Shown piece by piece: positions 43,581 to 54,356 of a stretch of 64,000 nt of DNA. A program made the translations under genes and the position numbers. Source of the stretch: Macrothele yani (Eukaryota; Arthropoda; Arachnida; Araneae; Macrothelidae); the NCBI GenBank assembly GCA_039090855.1, contig CM077005.1, forward strand, positions 73,528,607 through 73,592,606, in the 5' to 3' direction. The notes under the pieces are model-generated. The model was not told the DNA's origin and did no database searches. It worked only from the letters and a program-made list of their open reading frames with translations. Numbering within the stretch: position 1 is the first letter of the stretch; each line of letters opens with the position of its first letter.

Positions 43581-44080
43581 TTTGAAGTTAGAAACGCCTG
43601 ATAGCAGGTCAAAGTACAACCTTACTAGTTATAGTCGAGAGATAAGAGCTTGAGTGTAAAATGTTTGAAGTGCAATATTTCCGTAACACTTTTTCTTCTA
43701 CAGTACTCCTACGGAGCGCTGTTATGTACACGATTGTGAAGGCACGATAATACAAACAAACACAAAATAGGGTTTTGAAAATTTTGAAAACTAAAAACTA
43801 TTTTTAAAAGAGTGGGTTGCCATGCTTCTCTTCTAGTACCGACATGGTTTAATGAAAAAAATTCTCAGTGCTGTTCTGAATTTTGTAAATGGCGTAAGAA
43901 TTATTAATGTAATAACCATCTGAAGAAATAATTCTAAAGTAAACATTTGCATTTCTGTGTGTGTAAATTCAAGTGTTTTCAGAAAACGTACGTCAGCATA
44001 TTTCTTCAAATGATAACTATCCAGTACGAACCCGAACCCCTTTTGAACAATTTGCATAATTTTTTTTTCAGTTGAAAGTA

Positions 44081-45791
44081 CAGGGTGTCTACTAATGATT
44101 GGAGTGGTATAACGTAAACGAGTTTTCGTACTTCTACGTTATTTTAAAAAAAATCACCATACGATGAAATAGTTCCTAAATTAAACCTTAACGGCCAGAC
44201 GAAACATTTAGAAACGGAAGTCAAACTTCCTGAAATGATGCTTTATTTCTCCTGCACATCGTAACATAACATATCTCTTCGCATTTTATACAACAATCAG
44301 TATCAACACTCCACATTAAACACTCCACATTAAACGCTCCACACACCACGCCCCCAAGCAACTGTTTTCTCGTAACTTTTATCTCTCGTTCTTATCTAAT
44401 AACAGGCATACGTCACGTTCATTCAACCTCAATTATGTTGCCAAACGTATTCATTTGAGAGAAAAGATATCACGTTAAGTGTGAAATATAACTGAGAACA
44501 AACTCAAGATTTACATAGGGAAAGAAACTAAAAAGGAAAGTTAATTTAGAATATACGTCACAGCGGTTTCGTGATTTTTTTAGTGGCTGCGAGAGGGCAG
44601 TACTTGTCTTATAGTCGGTAAGATGGCTTCAAACAACGAGAAAGCGTTTGCTGTCCTCGAATTTCATGCTAGTCAAGCTGTGACAACAGTGCAACGACAC
44701 TTTCGAACGACATTTAGGAAAACTCCACTCAGCGCCAACTCCATTCGGCGATGGTATGACCTGTTCAACGCGGCAGGTTGCCTGTGTAAAAGGAAAAAAT
44801 AAACGGGTCCTCCACCGCTGCCTGAAGAAACCGTGGAACTCGTGCGGTGAAGTTTCGTGCGTTGCCCTCATAAGTCGACGCGCATAGCGAGTAGAGAACT
44901 GGATATTCCACGATCGACCGTTTGGTAGATCTTACGCAAACGATTGAAGCTGAAGCCGTACCGCTTGCAATTGCTGCAAGCCCTGACGCCCAATGACAAA
45001 GTGAGTCGTTTTGAGTATTTGTTCGCGGTTTCAAAGTTTTATGGAAAAAGACGATGCGTTTTCTGATAAACTTGTCTTCATTGAGGAAGCAACATTTTTT
45101 GTTAGTGGCATAGTGAATAGGTATAGTGTGCGAATCTGGGACACAGAAAACCCCCACGACTTCGCGGAGAACATTCGGGATTCTCAAAAAATCAATGTTT
45201 TCTGTGTGGTCTCAAAATTTAAAGTTTACCGCCGCTTTTCCTTCTGCGAAAAGACCGTTGCCGGACACGTGGAGCATTAGCTCATGCCGCAGTTGGAGAC
45301 CGACAGTGTGGACTAATCTACTAACAGGATGGCGCTCCGCCCCATTTCCATCGCGATGATCGTGAATTCTTGAACTCCAGATTGCGAAAGCGATGGATCG
45401 GTCGTGCTGGGAATGATGATCACCAACTGCTGTTACAGCCTCCAACGACCCCCCTCCTCCCGACTTAACCCCTGCGATTTTTTCGTGTGGGGTTATGTGG
45501 AAACTCGGTGTATGTCCCGCTTTTACCAGCCGATTTACCAGGACTGTGGGCTCGCATCATCAATGCCTTTGCTCACATTGATAGAGACATGCTAACTCGA
45601 GTGTGGGAGGAACTTTATTACAGAGTTGGTGTTTGAAGAATCACTCAAGGGGCACATATCGAGCACGTGTGATATGCCCCAAAAACACCTTGTGCATTAG
45701 TATATGTAATTGTAATGTTTCGTGATCATATGTCAAATAATAAACCTACAATAAAATCGTGAAACCGCTCCAATAATTTGTAGATACTCTG
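44081..45791 (+). mobile_element. Tc1/mariner-superfamily transposon
   Basis: Terminal inverted repeats CAGGGTGTCTACTAATGATT (left) and, reversed, CAGAGTATCTACAAATTATT (right), followed by GGAGYGGT. TA flanks lie at 44079-44080 and 45792-45793. Length 1711 bp. The 5' non-coding region contains a segment matching, in inverted orientation, the neighbouring satellite. Confidence 0.85.
44623..45636 (+). pseudogene. Transposase of the 44081 element, disrupted
   Basis: MASNNEKAFAVLEFHASQAV begins at 44623 and leads into an N-terminal helix-turn-helix region with NSIRRWYDLFNAAG. A TAA follows at about 44800. Later blocks are ELDIPRSTVW, LKLKPYRLQLLQALTPNDK, QDGAPPHFHRDDREFLNSRL, RWIGRAGNDD and INAFAHIDRDMLTRVWEELY. 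QDGAPPHF holds the second catalytic Asp. The following block (about 45440-45500, with PCDFFVWGY) holds the third, after a much longer spacer than in Tc1. Many stops and frameshifts make it inactive. It belongs to a transposase family common in arthropods, distinct from Tc1 proper. Confidence 0.8.
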
Positions 45792-46185
45792 TATAATACT
45801 TTTGTATCCCCAAATATGTCGCACTTCATGTACGGTTATTAAGTGTACTTGTAATTGTTTTTGAAAATGAATTTATGAAATATATGAATATACGTAAAAG
45901 CTTTTGAGTTTTAGAAATTGTTTAAGTATAAAATTTATCATCCAACATCTTATATTTCTCATAAGCCAAATGTTTTACTGATAAATTGTTTCACTAGAAA
46001 ATGCAAATGGTGCATGAGTTTTGAGACAAGTGTAGAATAGAGAAACTGAATGTTTCAGAAAAAAGCTTATGTTTTAGTTTAAAATGTATGACGTAAGTTT
46101 AAGTGTTTAAGTATACTTAAGCATTGACATTTACATTTACTAGTGTTTGTAAAGAACTTCGTGATCATATATATACATACATGTA

Positions 46186-46808
46186 TCATCATCTTCATCA
46201 CTGTCTACTATTGTCAGTCCACTGCTGGATGAAGGTCTCCCCGAGTTTCTTCCACAATTGTCTGTCTTTAGCCTGTCTCCTCCATATCACTCCGGCATAC
46301 TTTCGAATTTCATCAATCCATCTCCAAAGGGGTTTTCATCTGGGTCTTTGGGGGGGGGCCGCGGATGGCCTAGTGGTCAACGTTCGTGCCTGCCACGGAG
46401 AAGACCTCCTCAGGTTCGATCCCAGGTAGGTACGAACGCTCAAACTACTAAATATCCGCCGTGCGTCGCATGGGCACGTTAAGCCGTCGGACCCCGGGTA
46501 CTGGCTTTCGGACCCCGGAGTTATAAATAAGGGCGTCTTTCTCCCCATTTTTACCTCGCTTCCGTGTCACTTTCCTATCGGGCGCTCTGGCACAAATCTC
46601 CTAGCTCCCTATTTCTAAGGGTTGTTTAAAACCTAGGGTCAGACACTCCTTCCTAAAAATCCTCTACATATGATCTGATCTGACCTTCTGGGTCTTTTTC
46701 TGTCCCTCGGAATCCATTCTAAAATTTCAGTTGTCCGTCGGTGGTCCGTTCTTCTAGCAACATGCCCAGCCCATTGTCATTTCAGTGATTTCACTCTGGT
46801 CATGATTA
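46186..46808 (-). pseudogene. RTE LINE 3' fragment, split by a SINE
   Basis: Minus-strand 3' end of an RTE element closely related to the full copy at 47236-50196. It shows the same CCACTGCTGGATGAAGGTCT start and CATACTTTCGAATTTCATC block, and a shared 3' ATGATGA-type tail. Positions 46186-46349 and 46687-46808 are contiguous in the full element; a SINE occupies the gap. Frameshifts are present. Confidence 0.9.
46350..46686 (+). mobile_element. tRNA-derived SINE (family B) with ATCTG tail
   Basis: 337-bp insertion flanked by an 11-bp target-site duplication TCTGGGTCTTT (46339-46349 and 46687-46697). The head is GGCCGCGGATGGCCTAGTGG with B box GGTTCGATCCC. The body contains GCATGGGCACGTTAAGCCGT, and the tail is ATCTGATCTGA-type instead of poly-A. 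It is a different SINE family from SINE-A. Confidence 0.9.
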
Positions 46809-46971
46809 TTGATAAATGTTTCACAAGAAAATGCAAATAGAGTATATGGTGTATTTATTAATGGTGTATCTATAATGGATATATGTACGTATACACCATG
46901 TACACCAATTGCATGCACCATTTGCATAATGGAGAATATATATTTATTAATAGTGTATATATAATGTACAG

Positions 46972-47082
46972 TATAAAGAAGATACCTAAGCGAAAAAATA
47001 CAGATACATAACCTTTTCTATGTTGTACTAGGTGTGAGTCAAAATTATATATGTATTTTTTCGCTTAGGTATCTTCTTTATA
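46972..47082. mobile_element. 111-bp MITE with perfect 30-bp terminal inverted repeats
   Basis: TATAAAGAAGATACCTAAGC continuing GAAAAAATAC (46972-47001) is exactly inverted at 47053-47082. The outer TA may be the target duplication. The 51-bp interior matches the truncated copy at 2976-3054. Confidence 0.88.
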
Positions 47083-47218
47083 GAATGTGAATTCTGAATT
47101 TTCAAAACTGCTGCGTTGCGCGTTTTGATTTTCAGGTTATTTTGCACCCTTCGTTTTAAATTCTAAAATTTTTTCCTTAGTCTTCAGTTTTGCTCTTAAG
47201 TAATGTACAGTATATATA

Positions 47219-50200
47219 TATCATCATCATCATTGTCAACCATTATCAATCCACTGCTGGACGAAGGTCTCCCCAAGTTTCCTGCACAACGGTCTGTCTT
47301 GTGCCAGTCTCCTCCATGTCACTCCCACATACTTTCGAATTTCATCCACCCATCTTCCATGTGGTCTTCTTCTGGGTCTTTTCCTGTCCCTTGGAATCCA
47401 ATCTAAAATTTCGGCTGTCCATCGATGGTCTGTTCTTCTGGCAGTATGTCCAGCCCATTGCCATTTCAGGGATTTAACTCTGATCATGATGTCTTCCACT
47501 CTTGTCATTTTTCGGATCCACGTGTTCCTCTTCTTATCTCTCCTGGTTACACCAAGCATGCACCTCTCCATGCTGCTTTGAGTTGTCTGCAGCCTTTGTA
47601 TGTCTCTTTTAGCTAAGGTCCACGTCTCTGCCCCATACGTAAGCACTGGAAGGATGCATTGATCAAACACTTTTCTTTTAAGACATGATGGCATATTGCT
47701 CTTGAAAATTATGCTGTTTCTTCCAAAAGCTCTCCAGGCAAGTTTTGTACGCCGATTAATTTCTTCACCAATGTGACCCTCACTTGATATCTGCTGTCCA
47801 AGATAAACGTACGTGTCTGTTATCTCCAGCTTTTCTCCATCAATCGATAAATCTTCATTTCTTGTAAAAGCATTGTACATCACTTTTGTCTTCTGAAAGT
47901 TCATTTTTAATCCCACTTCTTTACTCTTGTCAGCAAGTTCCTGGATCATACTCTGTAGCTCTGATGGGGTAGTTGCAAAAATGACTATGTCATCAGCAAA
48001 ACGAAGGTGGGTTAGATAATCTCCATTAATCTTTATCCCTTTGTTTTCCCAGTTCAGTGATTGAAAGACATTTTCCAATGTGGCATTAAAGAGCTTCGGA
48101 GATATGGTGTCACCTTGTCTCACTCCTTTTCCAATTTTTATGTGTGTTGCATTTTCAAACAGCCGAATCTTTGCACTTGCATTTTTATAGATGTTATTAA
48201 TAATATTAATGTATGCATCTTCAATACCGCAGGATTTCAGAGCCATTGCAACTGCTGATGGTTTCACCGAATCAAAGGCTTTTTCATAATCGATAAAAGC
48301 CATGCACAATGGAAGCTCATATTCCCTCGCTCTTTCAATTAGTTCTCTCAGTACGTGGATATGATCTATTGTGCTGTAGCCACTCCTGAATCCAGCTTGT
48401 TCTCTCGGTTGAGCCATGTCCAGTGTCACCTTCAAGCGGTGTGAAAGAACTTTAGTGAAGATTTTATAAACCACTGATAGGAGGCTGATAGGTCTGTAGT
48501 TCCTGAGATCCTCAATGTCACCTTTTTTATGTAGCAAGATCATTGTAGCGTTGTTCCAATCCTCAGGAATTTTCCCTTTATTAAGGCATCGAGTAAAAAT
48601 TTGGGCGAGTACTGTTTCGATTTCTCCACTTGCTTCTTGTATGATGTCTACAGTAATTCCATCTTCTCTTGGAGCTTTTCCCCGCTTCATGTTCTTGATT
48701 GCATGTGCAACTTCTGCTGGAAGGACTGGAAGAACTCTGGTACTGGTACCTTTCATGATGTCTGGAGTACATGTATCATCACTTTCATATAATTTGGAGT
48801 AGAAATCTTTCACTCTTGTCAAAATTTCGCCCCTATTTCTTGTTACAGAACCATCTTCTTTTCTCAGTGCCATAATCTGTTTTTTCCCCTTACTGAGATG
48901 TCCCTTTGCTATCTTTAGGCTTTGATTGTTTTCAATTGCTTTCCTTACTAGTTCACAGTTGAATTTCCTTACGTCTTCAGTGATACTTTTTCGTACTGTC
49001 TTGCATAGCTCTATATATTCCACTTTGGAAGTCACATCTTCTTTAGTTGTCCTCATCACTCTTCTTTTTTGCATCAACATTTTGGTTTTTCCTGATAATT
49101 TGTTCACATGCAATTTGTTCTTAGACCCAGCTAATTTTGTTGCTGTTTCCATAAGAGCTTTGGTTACTTTTCTGTTAACTTCAGAAATATCCACTTCTTC
49201 CGATGTCAGGCTTTCTAAAGCAGAGAATCTGTTCTTCAGTTCCAATTTGAAGGTATTATGGTGTTTTTTAAGGTTGGTTATGTCAATACATTTTGTTTGA
49301 CTTATGAGCTTGCTACGTTCGAGTTTAGTGTTGAGGTGCATCTTACATCTCACCAATCTATGGTCACTGCCTGTGTTGAACTTGTTTAGCACACTGCAGT
49401 CTTCTATGACGAATTTTTTGTTACACATAATAAAATCAATTTCACTTGTCGTCCCATTTGGATGTCTCCATGTCCATTTGCTGTGTGGCTTTTTCTTGAA
49501 AAAAGAGTTCAAGATGAAAAACCCTTCTGCCTCTGCAAACTCTACGAGAGTATTTCCACGCTGGTTTCTGTTGCCGTGACCGAATTTACCTACTGAAGTT
49601 TCATTCTGTTGCCGTTGCCCTATTTTTGCATTGAAATCTCCCATTATTATCTTCAAGTGCTGCTTACCTTTATTATTTAGATCACGAATTTCCTCATAAA
49701 ATTCTTCAATTTCTTCTTCAGGATGACTTGTGGTGGGTGCATAAGTTTGAATAATCTGAGCCTGGTATCTTTTCGAGAGTTGGATAACAAGTCGTGCAGC
49801 TCTGTCAGAGGAACTTTCAACTTCTACAACTTTATCCTTCAGTTTCTTGTTTATTATAAATCCAACACCACTAGTTCTGCCAGTATCTGTCCTACGATAG
49901 TAGAAGAGATGTCCACTTTTCAGTTCGATGAGATCTTCTCCTTTTCTCCTTACCTCACTTAGCCCCACGATGTCCCACTTGATCCTTTGTAGTTCCTCTT
50001 CCAATTCAAGAAGCCTTGAATCAGAAGATAGGGAGCGTCCATTGTAAGTAGCCAAGGTCGGCATCAGATGGCAGCCTAGTCCGGTCCTCCGGGGATTCTT
50101 AGCACCCTCTGCCTTCATGTCGCACTGGCCGCTGCCTTGGCCAGGTACATTCCAGCTGCCGGAGACTGAGGGCCAAGATTTAAGTTGTGGAATCATTTTG

Positions 50201-50440
50201 GAGGGGTTTGGCCATAACTCACCACGCTGGCCAAGCGGGTTGGTGAGTGTGGGATAGAATTTCCTCTGATCCCGATGGTATAGTTATACCGCTATGGGCG
50301 GTCGTCAGAGCCCCTTTAGTGGGAACAGGATGCACCACGAGAAGGCGGGGTTGACATTTGTCAAGGAGAGGCTGTGATGTTACGCATCACCTGGCCTTGC
50401 ATCCCATTACTCTCATATGCCATGTTAATTCCATTTCCAT
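47219..50440 (-). mobile_element. RTE-type LINE retrotransposon, apparently near full length
   Basis: Minus-strand element. Coding sequence 47236-50196 is followed by a very short 3' end (TTGACAATGATGATGATGAT), the simple-repeat tail characteristic of RTE elements. About 240 bp of 5' non-coding sequence lies at 50197-50440, with the exact 5' boundary uncertain. I could not assign a target-site duplication. Truncated relatives lie at 46186-46808 and 61545-61760. Confidence 0.85.
47236..50196 (-). CDS. RTE endonuclease-reverse transcriptase, intact frame
   Basis: A single 986-residue protein combines an apurinic-type endonuclease and a reverse transcriptase. It nicks target DNA and primes reverse transcription there. 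Endonuclease residues visible are N52 (TYNGRSL), E81 (GLSEVRRKG), D187/N189 (IMGDFNAKIG), D254 (SEIDFIM) and D278/H279 (GSDHRL). RT motifs are HKKGDIEDLRNYRPISLLSV (about 557-576), FIDYEKAFDSV with D636, GVRQGDTISPKLFN (691-704) and LRFADDIVIFA with D735/D736. The C terminus has CILPVLTYGAETWTL, KWQWAGHTARRTD and ends in FVQQWIDNG. All catalytic positions are kept and there is no stop. The length fits RTE proteins. MPTLATYNG at residue 45 is an alternative start. Confidence 0.93.
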   Translation of the reverse strand: MIPQLKSWPSVSGSWNVPGQGSGQCDMKAEGAKNPRRTGLGCHLMPTLATYNGRSLSSDSRLLELEEELQRIKWDIVGLSEVRRKGEDLIELKSGHLFYYRRTDTGRTSGVGFIINKKLKDKVVEVESSSDRAARLVIQLSKRYQAQIIQTYAPTTSHPEEEIEEFYEEIRDLNNKGKQHLKIIMGDFNAKIGQRQQNETSVGKFGHGNRNQRGNTLVEFAEAEGFFILNSFFKKKPHSKWTWRHPNGTTSEIDFIMCNKKFVIEDCSVLNKFNTGSDHRLVRCKMHLNTKLERSKLISQTKCIDITNLKKHHNTFKLELKNRFSALESLTSEEVDISEVNRKVTKALMETATKLAGSKNKLHVNKLSGKTKMLMQKRRVMRTTKEDVTSKVEYIELCKTVRKSITEDVRKFNCELVRKAIENNQSLKIAKGHLSKGKKQIMALRKEDGSVTRNRGEILTRVKDFYSKLYESDDTCTPDIMKGTSTRVLPVLPAEVAHAIKNMKRGKAPREDGITVDIIQEASGEIETVLAQIFTRCLNKGKIPEDWNNATMILLHKKGDIEDLRNYRPISLLSVVYKIFTKVLSHRLKVTLDMAQPREQAGFRSGYSTIDHIHVLRELIERAREYELPLCMAFIDYEKAFDSVKPSAVAMALKSCGIEDAYINIINNIYKNASAKIRLFENATHIKIGKGVRQGDTISPKLFNATLENVFQSLNWENKGIKINGDYLTHLRFADDIVIFATTPSELQSMIQELADKSKEVGLKMNFQKTKVMYNAFTRNEDLSIDGEKLEITDTYVYLGQQISSEGHIGEEINRRTKLAWRAFGRNSIIFKSNMPSCLKRKVFDQCILPVLTYGAETWTLAKRDIQRLQTTQSSMERCMLGVTRRDKKRNTWIRKMTRVEDIMIRVKSLKWQWAGHTARRTDHRWTAEILDWIPRDRKRPRRRPHGRWVDEIRKYVGVTWRRLAQDRPLCRKLGETFVQQWIDNG

Positions 50441-50486
50441 ACGTCGTGTTTATCTTGGTGTTGCAATTCTTATAAACAGAAACATA

Positions 50487-51684
50487 CACTATATTGCCAA
50501 TATACATTAGTACAGTGTCGGTCCACTTTTCGCCTTAATGCATGGACATACCCTTCGAGACATGTTTTCGACAAGGTTTTGAAACCCAGCGATAAGTATG
50601 CGCTTCCATTCAGTACATAATGCTGATGCTATCTGTTGCTCAGTAGTAGGCCTTGGTTCAAATCTTCTTATGCGGCGCTCTAATTCATTCCGTAGGTGCA
50701 ATGTGGGATAAAGATTAGGGCTCTGTGCTAGTCATTCCACTCACGATAAGGAATTATCGTCAAACGACGCCGTAACAGTCCTTGCATTATGGCTCGGTGC
50801 ATTATCCTGCTGGTACCGACAAGTCTCGGTCCCATAGTATTGCAACAGAGTTGGTAGGGCATAATTGTCCAAAATATCGAGGTAAACGTGCTGGTTAACA
50901 GGGTTGTCCACAATAACCAATGGACCGGGACCATAGCACGAAAAACACCCCCACACGAGCACATTGCCAGCTTTAAACTTTACCATAGGAACAGTACACT
51001 GTGGTAAATAGCGTTCTCCTGCTGCCGCCATACCCACACACGGCCATAAAATTTGATGGATCGTGTATCTGGATTCATCTGTCCATAGGACCCGTTTCCA
51101 TTGATCTACGGCCCACGATAAATGTTTCTTACACCATGTTAAACGACGAGTAGCATTCCGAGTAGAGATGAAAGACTTATGAGCACCCGCACGACCATAG
51201 CAGCCCATGAAATAAAGTTCTCTGCGAATGGTACGTGCACGTAACGGAAGTTCCAGCATTTTTATTCACCTGTACACTAAGGTCTTGTGCAGTACTCCGT
51301 CGATGAGCTGTAACGACTCTCCTGAGGCTTCGACGTCTTCTATCACTGACTTTCTGTGGTCTGCCTTTAAGTTGTGCTACTTCAGGCACGTCATGTGTCT
51401 TCCACTTATTCACTACATCCAAAACAGTTGACTTGGGTATGTTTAAATGCCTCTCGGTTTCTCTTATGGAAAACCCACTAATATAACATCGAATGATGTT
51501 TTCTTTCTCAAAGTCAGTTCTCTCCCGCTGCGACATTTGCACTTAACCTCACAGTGCGATATGATCGCAGTCAGCTGCAGGCTTGTTTTTATACCGTTTG
51601 AAGCTGTACTGCGCATCTTAACAACGCAGGGGATTCGTTCATTTACTTTTGAAGGGGTGGCCAGTTAGTTTTGTCAATATAATG
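50487..51684 (-). mobile_element. Tc1-like transposon, family TATATTG, copy 1
   Basis: Terminal repeats CACTATATTGCCAA (left) and, reversed, CATTATATTGACAAAAC (right) with TA flanks at 50485-50486 and 51685-51686. Length 1198 bp. A second copy in opposite orientation is at 53042-54356. Confidence 0.88.
50507..51542 (-). pseudogene. Tc1-like transposase, copy 1
   Basis: Minus strand. MQMSQRERTDFEKENIIRCY starts at 51542, with a first helix-turn-helix SIRETERHLNIPKSTVLDVV and a second around RSTAQDLSVQ. A frameshift near 51250 leads to the frame with [34 protein letters not shown] (first Asp), [20 protein letters not shown] and [14 protein letters not shown] (second Asp). A stop follows at about 50741. 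The last part, RNELERRIRRFEPRPTTEQQ to CIKAKSGPTLY, is in another frame, and the expected NPIDHLW block is altered to YPTLHLR. Only a few lesions, but no active protein. Confidence 0.9.
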
Positions 51685-51686
51685 TA

Positions 51687-52702
51687 TGTGTGATAGATTA
51701 ATAACTTTTTAATAGGCGGGTATTACTTTTGCAAAATAAATCACATCTTGATAAAATATTTAAATTTACATATCTCAAGATACGGATAATATGAAGTACA
51801 GCCGAGTACGTACTAGGTTATTACATACAAAGGACGACGAAGAAGTGTGATGAATCAGTATCTTGTTATATGAAACCCGTTTATGTGTCCGATTGAAACA
51901 ATTACCATACAAACAAGGAAGAAAGAGAAATAGTAGGTATCTTAAATAGCACCGAACACGCTTGTAAAAAAAGCAAATGCAAGTGTGGAGATGTGGATAG
52001 ATTTCGATGCAGAAGATATTGATATCTTGCGGAATCTAATGATAAAGATATCTGAGAAGGACGTCTTATCAGATGAATAGACGAGCAATGTTTTGATATC
52101 CATTTACTAGGAAAAACGGGATATTCAGCGTTGCAACAATAACCAGAACATAAGATAACTCAGGGCACCATCAAGATACGGGGAAAATATTAAATAAGAG
52201 ACTGTGGGAAGAGAAATAGTAGAAGGAGGAAAGTTTTGATTTATGCGCGGAAGAGAAGCAACAGATGCCTTATTTATTTTGAGACAACTCATGGAGAAAT
52301 ACAGAGAAGGAAACGCATTATTACATATTATATTTTTTATTGATCTGAAGAAGGAAACCGGTGTCCAGGAAGGAAATATGGAGAGTCTTGAGGGAGGAAA
52401 TGTTCTCCCAGAAGCATGTGTAGTTGATAAAGAGAATGAACAGATATTTCCGTACATGTTTTCAAAGCAGAACAGGGAAAACATGCAATATATTTGAAAC
52501 CGCACCGAAGATAAGCAGCTGCAACTTGGACATGATATTCACAGGTGACCTAGTTCTGTATGCTGAAATCAAAGAGGAACAAAATCCTTGGAAGATAAAA
52601 GGCCTAAGACCAGCTTTGAAAAAGGAGTGTCGCCCGGAAGTCATGTGCTGCCGAAAAGAGGGAGGGGTATTAAATTTGTAGCGTTAATATCCAAGCATAA
52701 GT
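51687..52702. other. No recognised gene
   Basis: Open frames at 52243-52497 and 52424-52681 are short, purine-rich and of unknown nature. The phrase REATDALFILRQLMEKYREG, followed after a few residues by HIIFFIDLKKE, near 52243-52355 could be a weak trace of a LINE reverse transcriptase (compare the IDYEKAFD region), but the match is too short to call. Confidence 0.4.
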
Positions 52703-53041
52703 TGTGGCATACTATCTTGATGACGCATAAGTCGAAACGGCATGTTGCAGCTATAAGCCTTGCTGGCGTAGTTCAGACGGTAGAATAAACTGCAGCAGAG
52801 TAGGAAGACGTGGTTTCGAATTTTGCCACAGGCAAAATAGGCTCATTCGCTTTATTGGAGCCCAAACGTAAAAATGAATATCCAGGACGTGATGTTCGGA
52901 AAACAAATGTGTGAATAGCCTTCCATGCATCAACTGGAATTAATACGATTTCCTCCTCGTACAGTGACCTACTTCAGACATGGTTTTCGGCGCACCCGCA
53001 GCCTCTCTTGGTGCTCCTGCCTTTCTCAAGGCTGGGATATA

Positions 53042-54356
53042 CATTATATTGACAAAAGTCACCAGACACCCCTTCAAAAGCAAGTGAAAGGATCCGCCGC
53101 ATTGTTAAGATGCGCGGTACAGCTGCAAATAGTATAAAAACAAGCCTCCAGCTGACCGCGATCATATCGCAGTGTGAGGTTAAGTGAAAATGTCGCAGCA
53201 GGAAGAGAACTGACTTTGAGAAAGGAAAGATTGTTGGGTGTTATATTCGTGGGTTGTCCATAAGGGAAACCGCGAGGCTTTTAATCATACCCAAGTCAAC
53301 TGTTTTGGATGTACTGAATAAGTAGAAGGCATGGCGTTCCTAAAGCACCAAAACGTACGGGCAGACCAAAGAAAATCAGTGATAAATGACGTCAAAGCCT
53401 CAAGAGTTGTTACAGCTAATCGACGGTGTACTGCACAAGACCTCAGTGTACCGGTGTGTAAAAATGCTAGAACCTCGGTATGTACAGGTACCATTCGCAG
53501 AGAACTTCATGTCATGGGTTACCGTGGTACTGATGATGCTCATAAGCCTTTCATCTCCCCTCGGAATGATACTCGTCGTTTAGCATGGTGTAAAGCACAT
53601 TTATCGTGGACTGTAGATCAATGGAAACGTGTCCTATATACTGATTAATCCAGATACACGATCCATTAGTCTGATGGCCGTGCGTGGGTTTGGCGGCAGC
53701 CGGGGGAACGCTATTTTCCACAGTGTACTGTTCCTACGATCAAGTTTGAAGTTTCGTGTAGTGGTATTTTTTCCGTGGCGTGGTCCCGGCCCATTCGTTA
53801 TCGTGAGTGCAAGACAAGGTTGCTGGCTTGAAGGAAAGAAGTTATGGAAGGGTAAGGTATTGTCTGCGTGTTGGAATTATCGTTATCGTGGACGAACCTG
53901 TTAACCAGCACGTCTACGTCGATATTCTGCACAATTAAACCCAGCCAACTCTGTGGCAATATCATGGAACCGAGCTTTGTTGGTACCAGAAGGATAATGC
54001 ACCGAGCCATAAAACAAGGACTGTTACGGCGTGGTTTGACGATAATTCCGACCATGTGTGGACTGGCCAGCACAGAGCCCTGATCTTAATCCCATAGACC
54101 ACCTCTGGGATGAATTAGAGTGCCGCATAAGAAGTTTGGAACCAAGGCCTACTACTAAGCAACATTAGCGGCAGCATTATGTACTGAATGGAAGCTCATA
54201 CCTAAAGCTGTGTTCCAAAATCTTGTCGAAAGCATGTCTGGAAGGGTCAGTGCATGCATTAAGGCGAACGGTGGACCGACACTGTACCTATGTATGTCAG
54301 TAGATGCTATGTTGTGTTTCTCTTCAAGGTGTCCGGGGACATTTGTCAATATAGTG
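53042..54356 (+). mobile_element. Tc1-like transposon, family TATATTG, copy 2, inside a TRIM-like element
   Basis: Terminal repeats CATTATATTGACAAAAGTC and, reversed, CACTATATTGACAAATGTC with TA flanks (53040-53041 and 54357-54358). Length 1315 bp; part of the excess over copy 1 is an 85-bp step near 53796-53890. Confidence 0.9.
53190..54285 (+). pseudogene. Tc1-like transposase, copy 2
   Basis: Starts MSQQEEN then shifts frame. Following blocks are [70 protein letters not shown] then TAA, and DNAPSHKTRTVTAWFDDN. PDLNPIDHLWDELECRI lies in another frame near 54080-54130. The third catalytic position is Asp (NPIDHLW). An 85-bp insertion step with a CGTTATCGTG duplication interrupts it around 53800-53890. 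Inactive. Confidence 0.88.

Noticed and set aside
48515..49962. Plus-strand frames opposite the RTE coding sequence
   Set aside because: They are antisense shadows of the intact RTE protein and have no motifs of their own.
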